64,000 bases of DNA from Steroidobacteraceae bacterium (GCA_019187495.1 JABAQN010000011.1:1-64000), one strand, 5' to 3'; numbered from the stretch's first letter, positions 31,230-39,757 are shown. Notes: generated from the sequence alone by a model not told the origin. Made by a program: numbers and translations.

Positions 31230-32918
31230 TTACCCGAACACTCCGTGCAAAAACCACTCGTGCGGCGGCCGGCGCTCGCGGTACACCCAGAGCTGCGCGG
31301 CCGTGCGACTGCGCATCACGTAGTAGTCGCGCGTCACGTCGCGGCCGTCCCACCAGCCGGTCTCGATGCGCTCCGGGCCCGCGACCTTCTCGAGCGGCCC
31401 CTCGTACTGCGGCCAGGCGCCGGGCGCCGGCAGCAGGAGCGGGGTCGACAGCAGCCAGAGTGGGCGGGCGGTGGCGGGATGACCGTTGCTGCCCGGCGAG
31501 AAGCGAACAGCAGATAACGAATGGCCAGAAGCGTCAGCCGGCGCCCTCTGGCTGTGTGCCACCCGCTGTCCGCCGTTCGCCCTCTGACTGCCCGCTCCCT
31601 GGCCGCCCGCCACGACACGCCGCGCCGCCGCCTCGGGCCGGTGCTCCGGCACGAGGCAGAGGCTGTAGACGCTTTCTTCACCGAGACGCGCCCGCAGCCG
31701 CTCGAGCAGGGCCGGCGCTTCGTTTGCGGGACTGCCGCCGTGTTCACCCGGCTGCCACAGCGCCGCGCTCGCAGGCTGCCGCGGCACGAGCAGGCTCGAC
31801 ACGAGTTCGCAGGCCGTCACGGGCGCGGCGAGTGTCACCGCCGCGAGCCGTTCGCCGAGCAGGAACCCGATCGCGTCGGCAATGAACGCCGGCTGTGCAA
31901 AACGCAGGCGGCAGCGCGTGGCGACGCTGTCCCGATGATGCAACCGGCATTCGAGCGCGGTGATGCTCGCCTGGCGACCGCGCAGGAACGCTTCCAGCTC
32001 CGCGAGCATCGGCGCGAGGAATGCGATCACCGCCGGTTGATCGGTGAGCTCGTACGATGGCTCGCGGCGCGCCCGATAGCGCTCGCGCGGTGCCACCACG
32101 CGCCGCGGTTCAACCTCGCGCCCGACGAGCCGGTCGAGCGCGGCGAGTGTCGCCGGCCCGAAGCGGCGCGCCAGGCCCGCGCGCGGCAGGCGCAAAGCCT
32201 CACCGACCTGGTTCACGCCCACTTTGGCGAGCCGCGCGACGACCTCCTCCGGGAGGCGCAGCGCGGCGAGCGGCAATGGCGCGAGCGCCCCGACCAGCTC
32301 CGCGCGATGCATCACCTGAAACGGCGCGCGACCTTGCCGGGCGCGTGCACCCGCGAGCGCGGCGAGCGGCGTGGGCGCGAGTGCCAGTCGCGCATGCGCG
32401 CCCGCATGCCTCGCGGCTGTGGTCACTTTTTCGAACAATGCCTCGACTCCGCCGAACAGCGCGAGGCTGCCGCGTACTTCGAGCAGCACGCCATCGGGCG
32501 GCTCGAGGCTGACGCGCGGCGTGACCTCGCCCGCCGCCGCGGCCAGTCGCTCGAGCAGCGCGCTTTCGGCACCTGCGTCGCGCGGACGGATATCGAGGCA
32601 CGGCTCGAGCGCGAGCGCGGCCGCGAGCACCATGCCGGGCGCCACGCCGCGTGCCCGTGCCGCGCGATTCGCGACCACGACCCGCTGCACGCGTTGCACG
32701 GTCTCGACGACCGCGATCGGCGTCGCGCCCGCGCTATCGCCCTTGCGATACACGGCATCGAGCGCGAGCGCGGGCAGGTGAATGGCGAGCCACAATTCGG
32801 CGGCGGCTTCGCCGCCGCCGGGCGAGGGGCGGACAGCGGACAGGGAACGGCCAGAAGCGTCAGCCGGCGCCTTCTGGCTGTCCGCCGTTGGGGCGGCGCC
32901 CGCCGCCTCAGCGCCCAT
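31230..32918 (-). CDS. imuB: ImuB, Y-family-like translesion synthesis hub, with two palindrome-encoded inserts
   Basis: Catalytically inactive Y-family polymerase relative that links DnaE2 and ImuA to the beta clamp. The 562-residue chain has the usual beginning LWLAIHLPALALDAVYR only from residue 42 on, then GVAPGMVLAAALAL, LFGGVEALFEKV, LAPTPLAALAGARA and a C-terminal part ending RRPPHEWFLHGVFG. Two inserts stand out. Residues about 13-35 read DSQKAPADASGRSLSAVRPS, and residues about 436-477 contain HSQRAPADASGHSLSAVRFS. Both are encoded by copies of one palindromic repeat in the same frame. The ATG at 32916-32918 overlaps the imuA stop by 11 bases, so the first insert lies directly after the original start. 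Confidence 0.92.
   Translation of the reverse strand: MGAEAAGAAPTADSQKAPADASGRSLSAVRPSPGGGEAAAELWLAIHLPALALDAVYRKGDSAGATPIAVVETVQRVQRVVVANRAARARGVAPGMVLAAALALEPCLDIRPRDAGAESALLERLAAAAGEVTPRVSLEPPDGVLLEVRGSLALFGGVEALFEKVTTAARHAGAHARLALAPTPLAALAGARARQGRAPFQVMHRAELVGALAPLPLAALRLPEEVVARLAKVGVNQVGEALRLPRAGLARRFGPATLAALDRLVGREVEPRRVVAPRERYRARREPSYELTDQPAVIAFLAPMLAELEAFLRGRQASITALECRLHHRDSVATRCRLRFAQPAFIADAIGFLLGERLAAVTLAAPVTACELVSSLLVPRQPASAALWQPGEHGGSPANEAPALLERLRARLGEESVYSLCLVPEHRPEAAARRVVAGGQGAGSQRANGGQRVAHSQRAPADASGHSLSAVRFSPGSNGHPATARPLWLLSTPLLLPAPGAWPQYEGPLEKVAGPERIETGWWDGRDVTRDYYVMRSRTAAQLWVYRERRPPHEWFLHGVFG
31503..31555 (-). repeat. Palindromic repeat element, copy C, inside imuB (3' part)
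   Basis: A 53-bp core that aligns without gaps to 32829-32881, with about seven substitutions by eye. The centre pairs ggccagaag with the later ctctggct through the intervening gtcagccggcg. Beyond it, 31556-31605 holds a partial second unit with the same motifs (gctgtccgcc and ccctctgactgcccgct), so the insertion here is longer, about 125 bases. It lies in a linker of ImuB between HRPEAAARR and RPLWLLS. Confidence 0.88.
32829..32881 (-). repeat. Palindromic repeat element, copy D, inside imuB (5' end)
   Basis: A 53-bp core matching copy C base for base in register. Both copies have the same codon phase in imuB, giving related peptides. The stem ggccagaag with cttctggct is flanked by gcggacagcggacag on one side and ctgtccgccgtt on the other, the same flanking motif as copy A between gspE and gspF. 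It lies just after the imuB start codon and before the conserved LWLAIHLP. Confidence 0.88.
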
Positions 32919-33519
32919 ATGCCACCCTGATCGTCTCCCGGCTGCCGCCCCGGCTCTTCAGCAGGGCGACTTCCACGCCGTCGCCGCACGGCGCGACCGA
33001 CAGCCGCAACATCGCGGGGGAGGCGGCGTGCGCACTCGCGAGATCGCGAAACACGAACCCGAGCGTGCGGCCGCGCCCGGTCGCGAGTTGCAGGCGACGC
33101 AGGCTGCGCGGCCGTGCATCCGCCACCCACGCGAGCACCGCTTCGCAGGCGCCCGAACCGAGCGCCTGCTCCATCGCCCAGAGCGGCAGGTGCGTGCGCA
33201 CGACCAGTTGCCGATCGGGCGCCACGCCGAGCGCCGCGAGCGCCGGCGCGTAAGGCTCGAGCGGCGGCGCGATCCACGCGATCCAGCGCGCGGGCGCGAG
33301 CCCCGCGAGCCGCGCGAGCGTGGGGATCAGCAGATGCAACTCGCCGATGCCGAGCCGCGGCGTCAGCAGTTCAACGAGACCGGCGCGCGGCCAGCCGCCT
33401 CCCGGCAGCCCGGCATCGAGCGCCGGATAGCCCGTGGACCAGGTGGGCACCCGCGCAGCGCTGCGCCCGCGCCAGAGCGCGGGATGCTCGAGAAGCCGGG
33501 CCAGCCGGGGATTGGACAT
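32908..33519 (-). CDS. imuA: ImuA, SulA/RecA-like translesion synthesis accessory protein
   Basis: Small partner of ImuB and DnaE2 in the mutasome. The 203-residue protein shows the family layout: an N-terminal LWRG-like segment (HPALWRGRSAARVPTWSTG), FPxLD-like TGYPALDAGLPGGGWP, GLVELLTPRLGIGELHLLIP, then PLWAMEQALGSGACEAVLAWV and a C-terminal basic SRGGSRETIRV. There is no complete Walker A, as is usual for this group. It lies 27 bases after the VOC gene and overlaps imuB by 11 bases. Expression under LexA is predicted. Confidence 0.9.
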   Translation of the reverse strand: MSNPRLARLLEHPALWRGRSAARVPTWSTGYPALDAGLPGGGWPRAGLVELLTPRLGIGELHLLIPTLARLAGLAPARWIAWIAPPLEPYAPALAALGVAPDRQLVVRTHLPLWAMEQALGSGACEAVLAWVADARPRSLRRLQLATGRGRTLGFVFRDLASAHAASPAMLRLSVAPCGDGVEVALLKSRGGSRETIRVAYGR

Positions 33520-33546
33520 CGGGGACGCGACCGCGCGGCAAGTGCA

Positions 33547-33915
33547 TCAGCGGACTTTGGCGAGCGAGAAGTGCGGGTTCTCGATGACGCCGAAACTGTT
33601 GCCGAACGGATCGGCCACCGCGGCGACCTTGATGCCCTCGCCCACATCCTGCACCGGTTCGCGCACGGTGGCGCCGAGGGATTCGAGGCGGCGCAGTTCC
33701 GCCGCCGCATCGGGCACGCCCCAGTACGCGACCGAACCGCCCTCACCCGGCTTCGCGTCGGGGATGAGGCCAAGTTCGAAACCGCCGACCTCGTAACCGA
33801 CATAGAACGGCTGGTCGAAATACGGCTCGCGCTCGAGCACGCGCGAATACCAGGCTTTCGCCGCCGCGAGATCGGGCGTGTAGTAGACGACGGTCCGCAG
33901 GCCGAGCACGCTCAC
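33547..33915 (-). CDS. VOC-family (glyoxalase-like) protein in the lexA operon
   Basis: A 122-residue single-domain protein of the vicinal oxygen chelate fold. Features are [21 protein letters not shown] at the start, [11 protein letters not shown] in the middle and [17 protein letters not shown] at the end, which carries the usual Glu ligand position. The GTG start overlaps the lexA stop (GTGA), so it is cotranslated with lexA. Members include glyoxalases, bleomycin resistance proteins and dioxygenases, and the substrate cannot be told here. A VOC gene directly after lexA in a mutagenesis operon is unusual, though small detoxification genes do occur in damage regulons. Confidence 0.88.
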   Translation of the reverse strand: MSVLGLRTVVYYTPDLAAAKAWYSRVLEREPYFDQPFYVGYEVGGFELGLIPDAKPGEGGSVAYWGVPDAAAELRRLESLGATVREPVQDVGEGIKVAAVADPFGNSFGVIENPHFSLAKVR

Positions 33916-34526
33916 GACACTTTCCCCCGGCGCACGACGCCGACGACGATACCCTCGATGATCATGTGTTCCTGTTTCAGGTCGACACGGATCGGTTCGA
34001 AGTCGGCGTTCTCCGGCAACAACCACGCGATCGAGCCTTCCTGCCGGTAACGCTTGACGGTGACTTCGTTCTCGAGCCGCGCGACGACGATCTGGCGATT
34101 GCGCACTTCGGGGGTGCGGTGCACGGCGACGAGATCGCCGTCGAGGATGCCCACATCCTTCATGCTCATGCCGACGACCTTCAGCAGGTAGTGCGGCTTC
34201 GGCTGGAAGAGGCCGGGATCGATCTGCAGGCGCGCTTCGATGTTTTCCTCGGCGAGGATCGGACGACCAGCCGCGACCCTGCCGATGAGCGGCAGCCCGA
34301 GCTGCTCGCGCATCGTGTCCTTCAGCTGGATGCCGCGCGAGGTGCCGGGGATCAGCGCGATCACGCCCTTGCGGGCGAGCGCCCGCAGGTGTTCCTCGGC
34401 GGCATTTGCCGAGCGAAAGCCGAGTTCGGCGGCGATTTCAGCGCGGGTGGGTGGCATCCCGGTTTCCGCCACGGTGCGCTGGATGAGACGGAGGATCTCG
34501 GTCTGGCGGGGCGTGAGGTCTGACAT
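33912..34526 (-). CDS. lexA: LexA, SOS repressor
   Basis: Repressor of the DNA-damage response that cleaves itself when RecA is activated. The 204-residue protein has a winged helix DNA-binding domain ([20 protein letters not shown] and [22 protein letters not shown]), the cleavage site Ala86-Gly87 (RVAAGRP) and the serine-lysine pair Ser121 (GMSMKD) and Lys158 (VTVKRY). A LexA box at 34550-34565 lies 24 bases upstream of the start and indicates autoregulation. It leads the operon lexA-VOC-imuA-imuB-GFA-dnaE2. The recognition helix resembles the E. coli type, in agreement with the box sequence. Confidence 0.97.
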   Translation of the reverse strand: MSDLTPRQTEILRLIQRTVAETGMPPTRAEIAAELGFRSANAAEEHLRALARKGVIALIPGTSRGIQLKDTMREQLGLPLIGRVAAGRPILAEENIEARLQIDPGLFQPKPHYLLKVVGMSMKDVGILDGDLVAVHRTPEVRNRQIVVARLENEVTVKRYRQEGSIAWLLPENADFEPIRVDLKQEHMIIEGIVVGVVRRGKVS

Positions 34527-34549
34527 GGTTACCTGCCTGGTGTCCGAAA

Positions 34550-34565
34550 CTGTACGTCCATACAG
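34550..34565. promoter_or_regulatory. LexA (SOS) box upstream of lexA
   Basis: CTGT-N8-ACAG (ctgtacgtccatacag) matches the gammaproteobacterial SOS box, with both four-base ends perfect. It lies 24 bases before the lexA start, where it would block transcription of the whole six-gene operon. Many Xanthomonas LexA proteins use a different site, so this argues for a lineage with the E. coli type. Confidence 0.9.
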
Positions 34566-34627
34566 GCTGGGATTTTATCCAGAATTCACCGAAGCGCAAG
34601 TGGGAAGGGACGATCGGAAAAACAGGC

Positions 34628-34737
34628 AGCGGGCGGCTTGCGGCGGGCAGCCGGAAGCGCTCGTCGCACCGCGTAAACTCCGCGCAGCGCGCAGTGCCAC
34701 GCCTCTTTTCCGGCTGTCCGCTTCAAGCTGTTCGCTG
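34628..34737 (+). repeat. Palindromic repeat element, copy B, upstream of lexA
   Basis: Left side 34628-34656 (agcgggcggcttgcggcggg, then cagccggaa) pairs imperfectly with right side 34708-34737 (tttccggctgtccgcttcaa, then gctgttcgct). The arms share the ggcttgc, cggacagcc and ctgtccgc motifs of copy A and the imuB copies. The centre of about 50 bases is longer and more degenerate. It lies between the lexA promoter and the lipoprotein gene and shows no T-run, so it is not an obvious terminator. Confidence 0.72.
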
Positions 34738-34777
34738 CTCACGCTTCATCATTTTCCCGCGCAGTTGTCGGATAACA

Positions 34778-34859
34778 CCGACACTCATGTCGGATCGAAA
34801 ATCTTGCAATCCGCGGCGGGATTTGTTGCAGTTGCGTCGCTTGGCCGCCGTACATAATG
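34778..34859 (+). promoter_or_regulatory. Upstream region of the alanine-zipper lipoprotein gene with hairpin and possible -10
   Basis: A perfect six-base stem, ccgaca (34778-34783) with tgtcgg (34788-34793), lies in a lower-GC region. A CATAAT hexamer at 34853-34858 could be the -10 for the lipoprotein gene, giving a leader of about 50 bases. TTG-containing candidates for -35 nearby (34826 or 34832) are at imperfect spacing. Such abundant lipoproteins need a strong promoter, so the exact hexamers remain doubtful. Confidence 0.35.
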
Positions 34860-34915
34860 CAATGTGCTAACGTTCGGCCGGCACAGGTTTCTGTATCCAC
34901 ATGAAGGGGACTTCT

Positions 34916-35227
34916 ATGAAGAGCGCGATCGTTAAAGTTGCGGCGGCAGCCGCTGTTGTCATGCTTGTCGGCTGCACGGACCTCAAGCCGCTGCAGGCGC
35001 AGGTCGATGACCTGAAGGCGCAGGTCGGCCGGCTCTCGTCGGACGTCGCTGCTGCCAAGAGCTCGGCGGACGCGGCCTCTTCGGCTGCCCAGTCGGCTTC
35101 CTCGACGGCGAGCGGCGCGCAGAGCACCGCGAACCAGGCGCTTGCCGCTGCGCAGGCCAGCCAGTCGTGCTGTGACGCGACGAACGAGAAGATCGACCGC
35201 ATGTTCAAGCGTTCGATCTCGAAGTAA
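34916..35227 (+). CDS. Alanine-zipper outer-membrane lipoprotein (Lpp/OprI-like)
   Basis: A 103-residue lipoprotein. The signal peptide MKSAIVKVAAAAAVVMLVGC ends at a lipobox with the lipidated Cys at residue 20. The mature part is a coiled coil of heptads rich in Ala and Ser (LQAQVDDLKAQVGRL, then AAAKSSADAASSAAQSASS), like the trimeric Lpp/OprI alanine zipper that can tether the outer membrane to peptidoglycan by its C-terminal Lys. The protein ends in SISK, keeping a terminal Lys. A vicinal Cys pair (SCCDATNEK) precedes the end. An AAGGGG site precedes the ATG at 34916, chosen over an upstream in-frame ATG at 34901. A strong terminator follows. Confidence 0.85.
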   Translation: MKSAIVKVAAAAAVVMLVGCTDLKPLQAQVDDLKAQVGRLSSDVAAAKSSADAASSAAQSASSTASGAQSTANQALAAAQASQSCCDATNEKIDRMFKRSISK

Positions 35228-35247
35228 TCCTTACTTCGCTCGACCCC

Positions 35248-35279
35248 AAAACGCCGCGCCCTGCGCGGCGTTTTCTTTT
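35248..35279 (+). terminator. Intrinsic terminator after the lipoprotein gene
   Basis: A 12-base perfect stem (35248-35259 with 35263-35274, aaaacgccgcgc and its complement) with a three-base loop and a T-rich tail (ttttctttt). It begins 20 bases after the lipoprotein stop. The A-tract before the stem makes it potentially bidirectional. Confidence 0.93.
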
Positions 35280-35303
35280 GTGCCGGCACGAGAGGCCCGC
35301 ACC

Positions 35304-36275
35304 ATGAGCCGCACCGTGCTCCGCGCCCTCCTCCTCGCCGCATTCGCCCCGCTCGCCGCCGCGAGCGCGGCCACGCCCGAACTGCCCGCGATGCCCGCGA
35401 TCGGGCCCGACGCGCGCGTCCTCATCGTCTCGCCGCACCCCGATGACGAGTCACTGTGCTGCGGCGGCCTCATCGCGACCGCGCGCCGCGCCGGGGCTGC
35501 GGTGTCGATCGTGTGGATCACGAGCGGTGGCGGCTTTCGGCTCGATGCGATGGTCGTGCAGAAAAAGGCGCGCCCCAAGCGCTCCGACATGCGCGCACTC
35601 GCACGACGCCGCATCGGCGAGGCCGAGAGCGCGGCGCGTGAACTGGGCGTCGGGCCCGACGCCCGCTATTTCCTCGGCTACCCCGATCGCGGTCTCCTGC
35701 GGTTGCTGCTCGACCACTACGAATCCCCGTATCGCTCGAAATACACCGGCGCGAACGCCGTGCCGTGGGAAGTCGCAGTCAGCCCTGGATCGCCCTACGA
35801 CGGCGCGAGCCTCGAGCGCGATTTCGCCTCGGTGCTCGATCGCGTGCGCCCCACGCTCGTGCTGGCGCCAAGCCCTTACGATGCCCACCCGGACCATCGC
35901 GCGAGCGGCATCCTGGCGCTTCGCGTGCTCGGCACCCGCGGTGAACTTGCGAACGCGCGCTTCTGGATCGTGCACGGCGGGCGCGGCTGGCCGCGGCCGC
36001 GAGGCCTGTACCCCGACCTGCCCCAGACACCGCCGCCGCGCGGCGCCTCGCTGCCCTGGGAAATGTTCACTGTCGATACGGACGCGCGCGAGGTGAAGCG
36101 CCTTGCGCTTCGGATGCACGAAACCCAGCTCAAGGTCATGGGCCGAAAGATGATGAGCTTCGTGCGGGCAACGGAACTCTACTCGCCGCTCCCGGTGGCC
36201 GCGGACGACGCGCGTTGCATCGAGGCGCTTCCATGCCCTCCTGACGGGCTGCCCGAAGACGAGCCGGCGCTTTAG
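35304..36275 (+). CDS. Exported PIG-L/LmbE-family deacetylase
   Basis: A 323-residue hydrolase with a signal peptide (MSRTVLRALLLAAFAPLAAA). The zinc site of the family is clear: SPHPDDESLCCGG near residues 47-59 and a later AHPDHRASG. These enzymes remove acetyl groups from N-acetylglucosamine-type sugars or related compounds. The substrate here is unknown and a periplasmic sugar is suggested by the signal peptide. The ATG at 35304 has an AGAGG site and follows the lipoprotein terminator, so it is transcribed separately or by read-through. It converges with fabH across a 91-base gap. Confidence 0.9.
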   Translation: MSRTVLRALLLAAFAPLAAASAATPELPAMPAIGPDARVLIVSPHPDDESLCCGGLIATARRAGAAVSIVWITSGGGFRLDAMVVQKKARPKRSDMRALARRRIGEAESAARELGVGPDARYFLGYPDRGLLRLLLDHYESPYRSKYTGANAVPWEVAVSPGSPYDGASLERDFASVLDRVRPTLVLAPSPYDAHPDHRASGILALRVLGTRGELANARFWIVHGGRGWPRPRGLYPDLPQTPPPRGASLPWEMFTVDTDAREVKRLALRMHETQLKVMGRKMMSFVRATELYSPLPVAADDARCIEALPCPPDGLPEDEPAL

Positions 36276-36366
36276 ATCGCTCGCCGCGGCGGGCCCGGGC
36301 CGGAAAGCAGCTTCGGTTGCCAACGGTCGCCTTCGCGGACGAACGCCGATTCGCCCTCGCGCCGGA

Positions 36367-37332
36367 TCAATACCGCAGCAGCGCCGACCCCCAGGTGAAG
36401 CCGCCACCGAATGCCTCGAGCAACAGCATTTCGCCGCGCTTGATGCGACCGCTGCGCACGCCCGCGTCGAGCGCGAGCGGCACCGAAGCCGCCGAAGTAT
36501 TGCCGTGCCGGTCCACGGTCACGATCACCCGCTCCATCGGCATGTCGAGCTTGCGCGCGGTCGCCTGGATGATGCGGATGTTCGCCTGGTGCGGCACGAG
36601 CCAGTCGATCGCGGACTTGTCGAGCGAATTCGCGGCGAGCGTCTCGTCGACGATGCGCCCGAGCGTATTGACCGCGACCTTGAACGTCTCGTTGCCGGAC
36701 ATCCGGATGTGCATCGACGGATCGCCGAGCCGCCCGCCGCCGCGCGACACGCCGCCCGGGCAGTACAGCAGGTCCTTGTAGGTGCTGTCGGCGTGCAGAT
36801 GCGTCGAAATGATGCCGGTATCGGGGTCGGGTTTCAGCACCACCGCGCCCGCGCCGTCCCCGAACAGGATCGAGGTGCCGCGGTCGCTCCAGTCGCAGAT
36901 GCGTGACAGTGTTTCGGCGCCGATGACCAGCGCGCACTTCGCGTCGCCAAGCCGGATGAACTTGTCCGCGATCGACAGCGCGTAGATGAAGCCCGTGCAC
37001 GCGGCCTCGAGGCCCATCGCCGCGCAACCACGCAGGCCGAGCCGGTCCTGCAACAGCACGCCGCAGTTCGGAAAGACCATGTCGGGAGTCGTCGTGCCGA
37101 ATGCGATCAGGTCGATCTCGGTCGGTTCGATGCCCGCCGCCTCGATTGCGCGGCGAGCCGCCTGTTCGGCCAGGTCGACCGTGGTTTCGCCATCGGCCGC
37201 GATATGGCGCTCGACGATTCCCGTGCGCTCGCGGATCCACTCGTCGGTGGTATCCATCATCTTCGACAGATCGAAGTTCGTGACCACTTTGTCGGGCAGG
37301 AAGCTGCCCGTGCCGGCTATGCGCGAATACAT
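36367..37332 (-). CDS. fabH: Beta-ketoacyl-ACP synthase III (FabH)
   Basis: Initiates fatty-acid synthesis by condensing acetyl-CoA with malonyl-ACP. The 321-residue protein has catalytic Cys112 in [12 protein letters not shown], the His in VPHQANIRI and the Asn in [13 protein letters not shown]. The start overlaps the plsX stop by one base (TGATG). It closes the yceD-rpmF-plsX-fabH operon. In E. coli fabD, fabG and acpP follow, but here a convergent deacetylase gene comes next, so those fab genes must be elsewhere. Confidence 0.97.
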   Translation of the reverse strand: MYSRIAGTGSFLPDKVVTNFDLSKMMDTTDEWIRERTGIVERHIAADGETTVDLAEQAARRAIEAAGIEPTEIDLIAFGTTTPDMVFPNCGVLLQDRLGLRGCAAMGLEAACTGFIYALSIADKFIRLGDAKCALVIGAETLSRICDWSDRGTSILFGDGAGAVVLKPDPDTGIISTHLHADSTYKDLLYCPGGVSRGGGRLGDPSMHIRMSGNETFKVAVNTLGRIVDETLAANSLDKSAIDWLVPHQANIRIIQATARKLDMPMERVIVTVDRHGNTSAASVPLALDAGVRSGRIKRGEMLLLEAFGGGFTWGSALLRY

Positions 37333-38342
37333 CAGGACCCCTGTCTTTCCGCCCCGAGCGCCCGCGCCACGCAGCCGGGAACATCACTGACCGCGGCGGT
37401 GAGCGCCGTTTCGATCGCCCGCGCGAACGCGGTGCGATCCGCGCGCCCGTGGCTTTTTACCACGACTCCCCGCAATCCCACCATGCAGGCGCCGTTGTAA
37501 CGGCGCGGATCGAGCGTGGCGCCGACGCGCTTCAGGACCGGGCGCGCAACCAGCGCCGCGACCCGGGTACCGATCGAGCGCGTGAACTCCGCGCGCAGCG
37601 TGTCCGTGATCAGGCGCGCGAGGCCCTCCATCGACTTCAGCGCGACGTTGCCGGTGAAGCCGTCCGTGACGACGACGTCGACTTCGCCGGAGAAAATGTC
37701 GTCGCCCTCGATGAACCCGAGGTAGCGCACGCCGCTCGCCGCGATCAGCGCATGCGCGGCCTGCACGGTCTCGTGGCCCTTGATGTCTTCCTCGCCGATG
37801 TTGAGGAGCCCGACGCGCGGTTCGGCCACGCCGAAGACATCGCGCGCGACGATCGAGCCCATCAGCGCGAACTGCCGCAGTTGCTCAGCCGTCGCCGAGA
37901 CGTTGGCGCCGAGATCGAGCATGTAGGCATGGCCATGCGCCGCCGGCAGCGCGGACATGATGGGTGCCCGCTCGACCTGCGGCACCGTTTTCAGCACGAA
38001 ATGCGCGATCGCGGTCAGCGCGCCGGTATTGCCGGCGCTGACGCAGCCGCTCGCCGCGCCCTCTTTCACGCGATCGACCGCGATGCGCATCGAGGACGCC
38101 TTGCGACGGCGGATCGCCGAGCGCGGCAGTTCGTCCATCGGCACGATGTCGAGCGCGGTCACGATCCGCGCGCGCGCGCGGACAGGCGACTCGGCCTTCG
38201 CGAGCAACGGCTCGATGATCGCGGGATTGCCGACCAGTTCGAGGTGCAGGTCGGGATTTCGGGCGAGCGCGAGCAGCGCACCCGGCACGCATTCGGATGC
38301 GCCGAGGTCGCCGCTCATCACGTCGATTGCGAGCGTGCGCAA
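37332..38342 (-). CDS. plsX: Phosphate acyltransferase PlsX
   Basis: Makes acyl-phosphate from acyl-ACP for phospholipid synthesis; peripheral membrane protein. The 336-residue product has the family landmarks [60 protein letters not shown] and [20 protein letters not shown]. The substitution of SGDLGA for the more common GGDxGP at the start is mild. It lies between rpmF (53-base gap) and fabH (one-base overlap), the standard order. Confidence 0.97.
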   Translation of the reverse strand: MRTLAIDVMSGDLGASECVPGALLALARNPDLHLELVGNPAIIEPLLAKAESPVRARARIVTALDIVPMDELPRSAIRRRKASSMRIAVDRVKEGAASGCVSAGNTGALTAIAHFVLKTVPQVERAPIMSALPAAHGHAYMLDLGANVSATAEQLRQFALMGSIVARDVFGVAEPRVGLLNIGEEDIKGHETVQAAHALIAASGVRYLGFIEGDDIFSGEVDVVVTDGFTGNVALKSMEGLARLITDTLRAEFTRSIGTRVAALVARPVLKRVGATLDPRRYNGACMVGLRGVVVKSHGRADRTAFARAIETALTAAVSDVPGCVARALGAERQGS

Positions 38343-38395
38343 GCGATGCCGCCCGGCCTCGAGTCAGCGCGGCGCCCGGCAGGCGGCGCCGACGC

Positions 38396-38590
38396 TCATT
38401 CTTCGCCTTCGTTTCCGGCGGGCTTTTCGATCACACGCTTGCCGCGGTAGAAACCGTCCGGCGTGATGCGATGGCGCATATGGGTCTCGCCCGACTGCGG
38501 GTCGATCGACAGCGCAGGCTTCGCGAGCTTGTCGTGCACCCGGCGCATGCCGCGTGTCGACGGCGTCCTACGGCTCTTCTGAACAGGCAT
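38396..38590 (-). CDS. rpmF: Ribosomal protein bL32
   Basis: Small protein of the large ribosomal subunit. The 64-residue sequence begins [20 protein letters not shown] and contains [18 protein letters not shown], typical of the Cys-free form of bL32, which needs no zinc. It starts five bases after the yceD stop in the common yceD-rpmF pair. Confidence 0.98.
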   Translation of the reverse strand: MPVQKSRRTPSTRGMRRVHDKLAKPALSIDPQSGETHMRHRITPDGFYRGKRVIEKPAGNEGEE

Positions 38591-38595
38591 TGGCT

Positions 38596-39114
38596 CTACT
38601 CCTCATCGGGCCGCGGGCCGCGCTGCAGCAGCGCCGCGAGTCCCGCGAACGGTTTCTGTGTCTCTTCACCGGTCTCGCCGCCGGCAATCGCGCGGCAGTT
38701 CCCGCTGTCCGCATGCATCGCCACGATCGGCAGCGACAGCAACAATTCTTCCTCGACGAGATCACCGACCGTGATCCGACCGTCGGGCGCGAGCACGGTC
38801 TCGAACTCCGGCGCGACGCGATCCGCCGTGTCGACATCGGCGACGATCGCGATGTGCGCGCGGCTCGCGACGGGCCACGCCATCGGCGCGAGGCAGCGCT
38901 GGCAGGTCAGCGGCACGCTCGCATCGACTTCGAGGTCGACCACCGCGAGCCCGCGCTCGCGCGCGAACGAAGCCCGCCCCTGTGCATTGCCCGCGCCGCC
39001 CGCGAGTTGCGGAGCGAGTCGCTGCAGAGCGGCGAGCGGAATCGAAAAATCGATATCCGTCCGACGATCCGCCAGTTGCCCGGCATCGTAAGGGCGTGAC
39101 CAGCGGTCCGGCAT
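38596..39114 (-). CDS. yceD: YceD family protein (DUF177), associated with 23S rRNA processing
   Basis: A 172-residue protein of the YceD/DUF177 family, linked to ribosomal RNA metabolism and nearly always upstream of rpmF. The metal-binding-like CQRCLAP is present, as are [18 protein letters not shown]-like ([20 protein letters not shown]) and the final [10 protein letters not shown]. It heads the yceD-rpmF-plsX-fabH operon. The start at ATG 39112-39114 has no clear ribosome site and lies only a few bases after a good promoter, so translation may be leaderless. Confidence 0.94.
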   Translation of the reverse strand: MPDRWSRPYDAGQLADRRTDIDFSIPLAALQRLAPQLAGGAGNAQGRASFARERGLAVVDLEVDASVPLTCQRCLAPMAWPVASRAHIAIVADVDTADRVAPEFETVLAPDGRITVGDLVEEELLLSLPIVAMHADSGNCRAIAGGETGEETQKPFAGLAALLQRGPRPDEE

Positions 39115-39123
39115 GGGGCGCGT

Positions 39124-39152
39124 ATAATAGGTAGCGCGCCCCGCCGAGTCAA
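39124..39152 (-). promoter_or_regulatory. Sigma-70 promoter of the yceD-rpmF-plsX-fabH operon
   Basis: On the - strand TTGACT (39147-39152) and TATTAT (39124-39129) are separated by exactly 17 bases. Transcription would begin near 39117, only three to six bases before the yceD ATG. The same bases on the + strand contain TATAAT (39123-39128), which could serve the divergent maf gene, but no good -35 is seen in that direction. Confidence 0.72.
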
Positions 39153-39172
39153 AGAAATCCTCATCTAAGTCG

Positions 39173-39757
39173 TTGTTTCACCGGCCGCTAATCCTTGCCT
39201 CGACCTCCCCGTACCGGCGCGAGCTGCTGGCGCGCCTCGGACTGTCCTTTACGGTCGAATCGCCCGGCGTGGACGAGGCCGTGATCCCCGGCGAGGCGCC
39301 GGCCGCACGCGCGGCCCGCCTCGCGATGGACAAGGCGCGCGCGATCGCGAAGCGCCACCGGGACGCGCTCGTGATCGGCTCGGACCAGGTGGCCGAGCTC
39401 GATGGCGCCATCCTCGACAAGCCGGGCAACGCGGAACGCTGCCGCGTGCAACTCGCGGCGCTCGCCGGGCACACGGCCATGTTCCACACGGGGTGCGCCG
39501 TCCTCGGGCCCGAAGCCGGCATCGAGCTCGCGCACACCGACACGACGCGCGTCATCGCGCGCCCGCTCACTGCCGCCGAGATCGACCGTTACATCGAACG
39601 CGAGCGGCCGTTCGACTGCGCGGGCGGGTTCAAGGTCGAAGCGCTCGGCATCACGCTCTTTACGCGGATCGAGTCGCAGGACCCCACCGCGCTCATCGGC
39701 CTGCCGCTCATCTGGCTCGCTTCGGCCTTGCGCCGCGCGGGCCTCGCCGCCCCCTGA
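39173..39757 (+). CDS. maf: Maf-family nucleotide pyrophosphatase (YceF-like)
   Basis: Hydrolyses non-canonical or modified nucleoside triphosphates, or acts as house-cleaning pyrophosphatase. The 194-residue protein starts at TTG 39173 and shows LILASTSPYRRELLARLGL, the acidic site GVDEAVIPGE, VIGSDQVAELDG and FDCAGGFKVEALG. TTG is the only reasonable start, as nothing in frame upstream matches the family. It is divergent from yceD and its last 50 bases overlap the convergent rluC end. The sequence fits the YceF subgroup (7-methyl-GTP) by its E. coli-like neighbourhood. Confidence 0.93.
   Translation: MFHRPLILASTSPYRRELLARLGLSFTVESPGVDEAVIPGEAPAARAARLAMDKARAIAKRHRDALVIGSDQVAELDGAILDKPGNAERCRVQLAALAGHTAMFHTGCAVLGPEAGIELAHTDTTRVIARPLTAAEIDRYIERERPFDCAGGFKVEALGITLFTRIESQDPTALIGLPLIWLASALRRAGLAAP

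Noticed and set aside
36276-36366. Terminator between the convergent deacetylase and fabH genes
   Set aside because: Only weak GC-rich pairing and no T-run on either strand.
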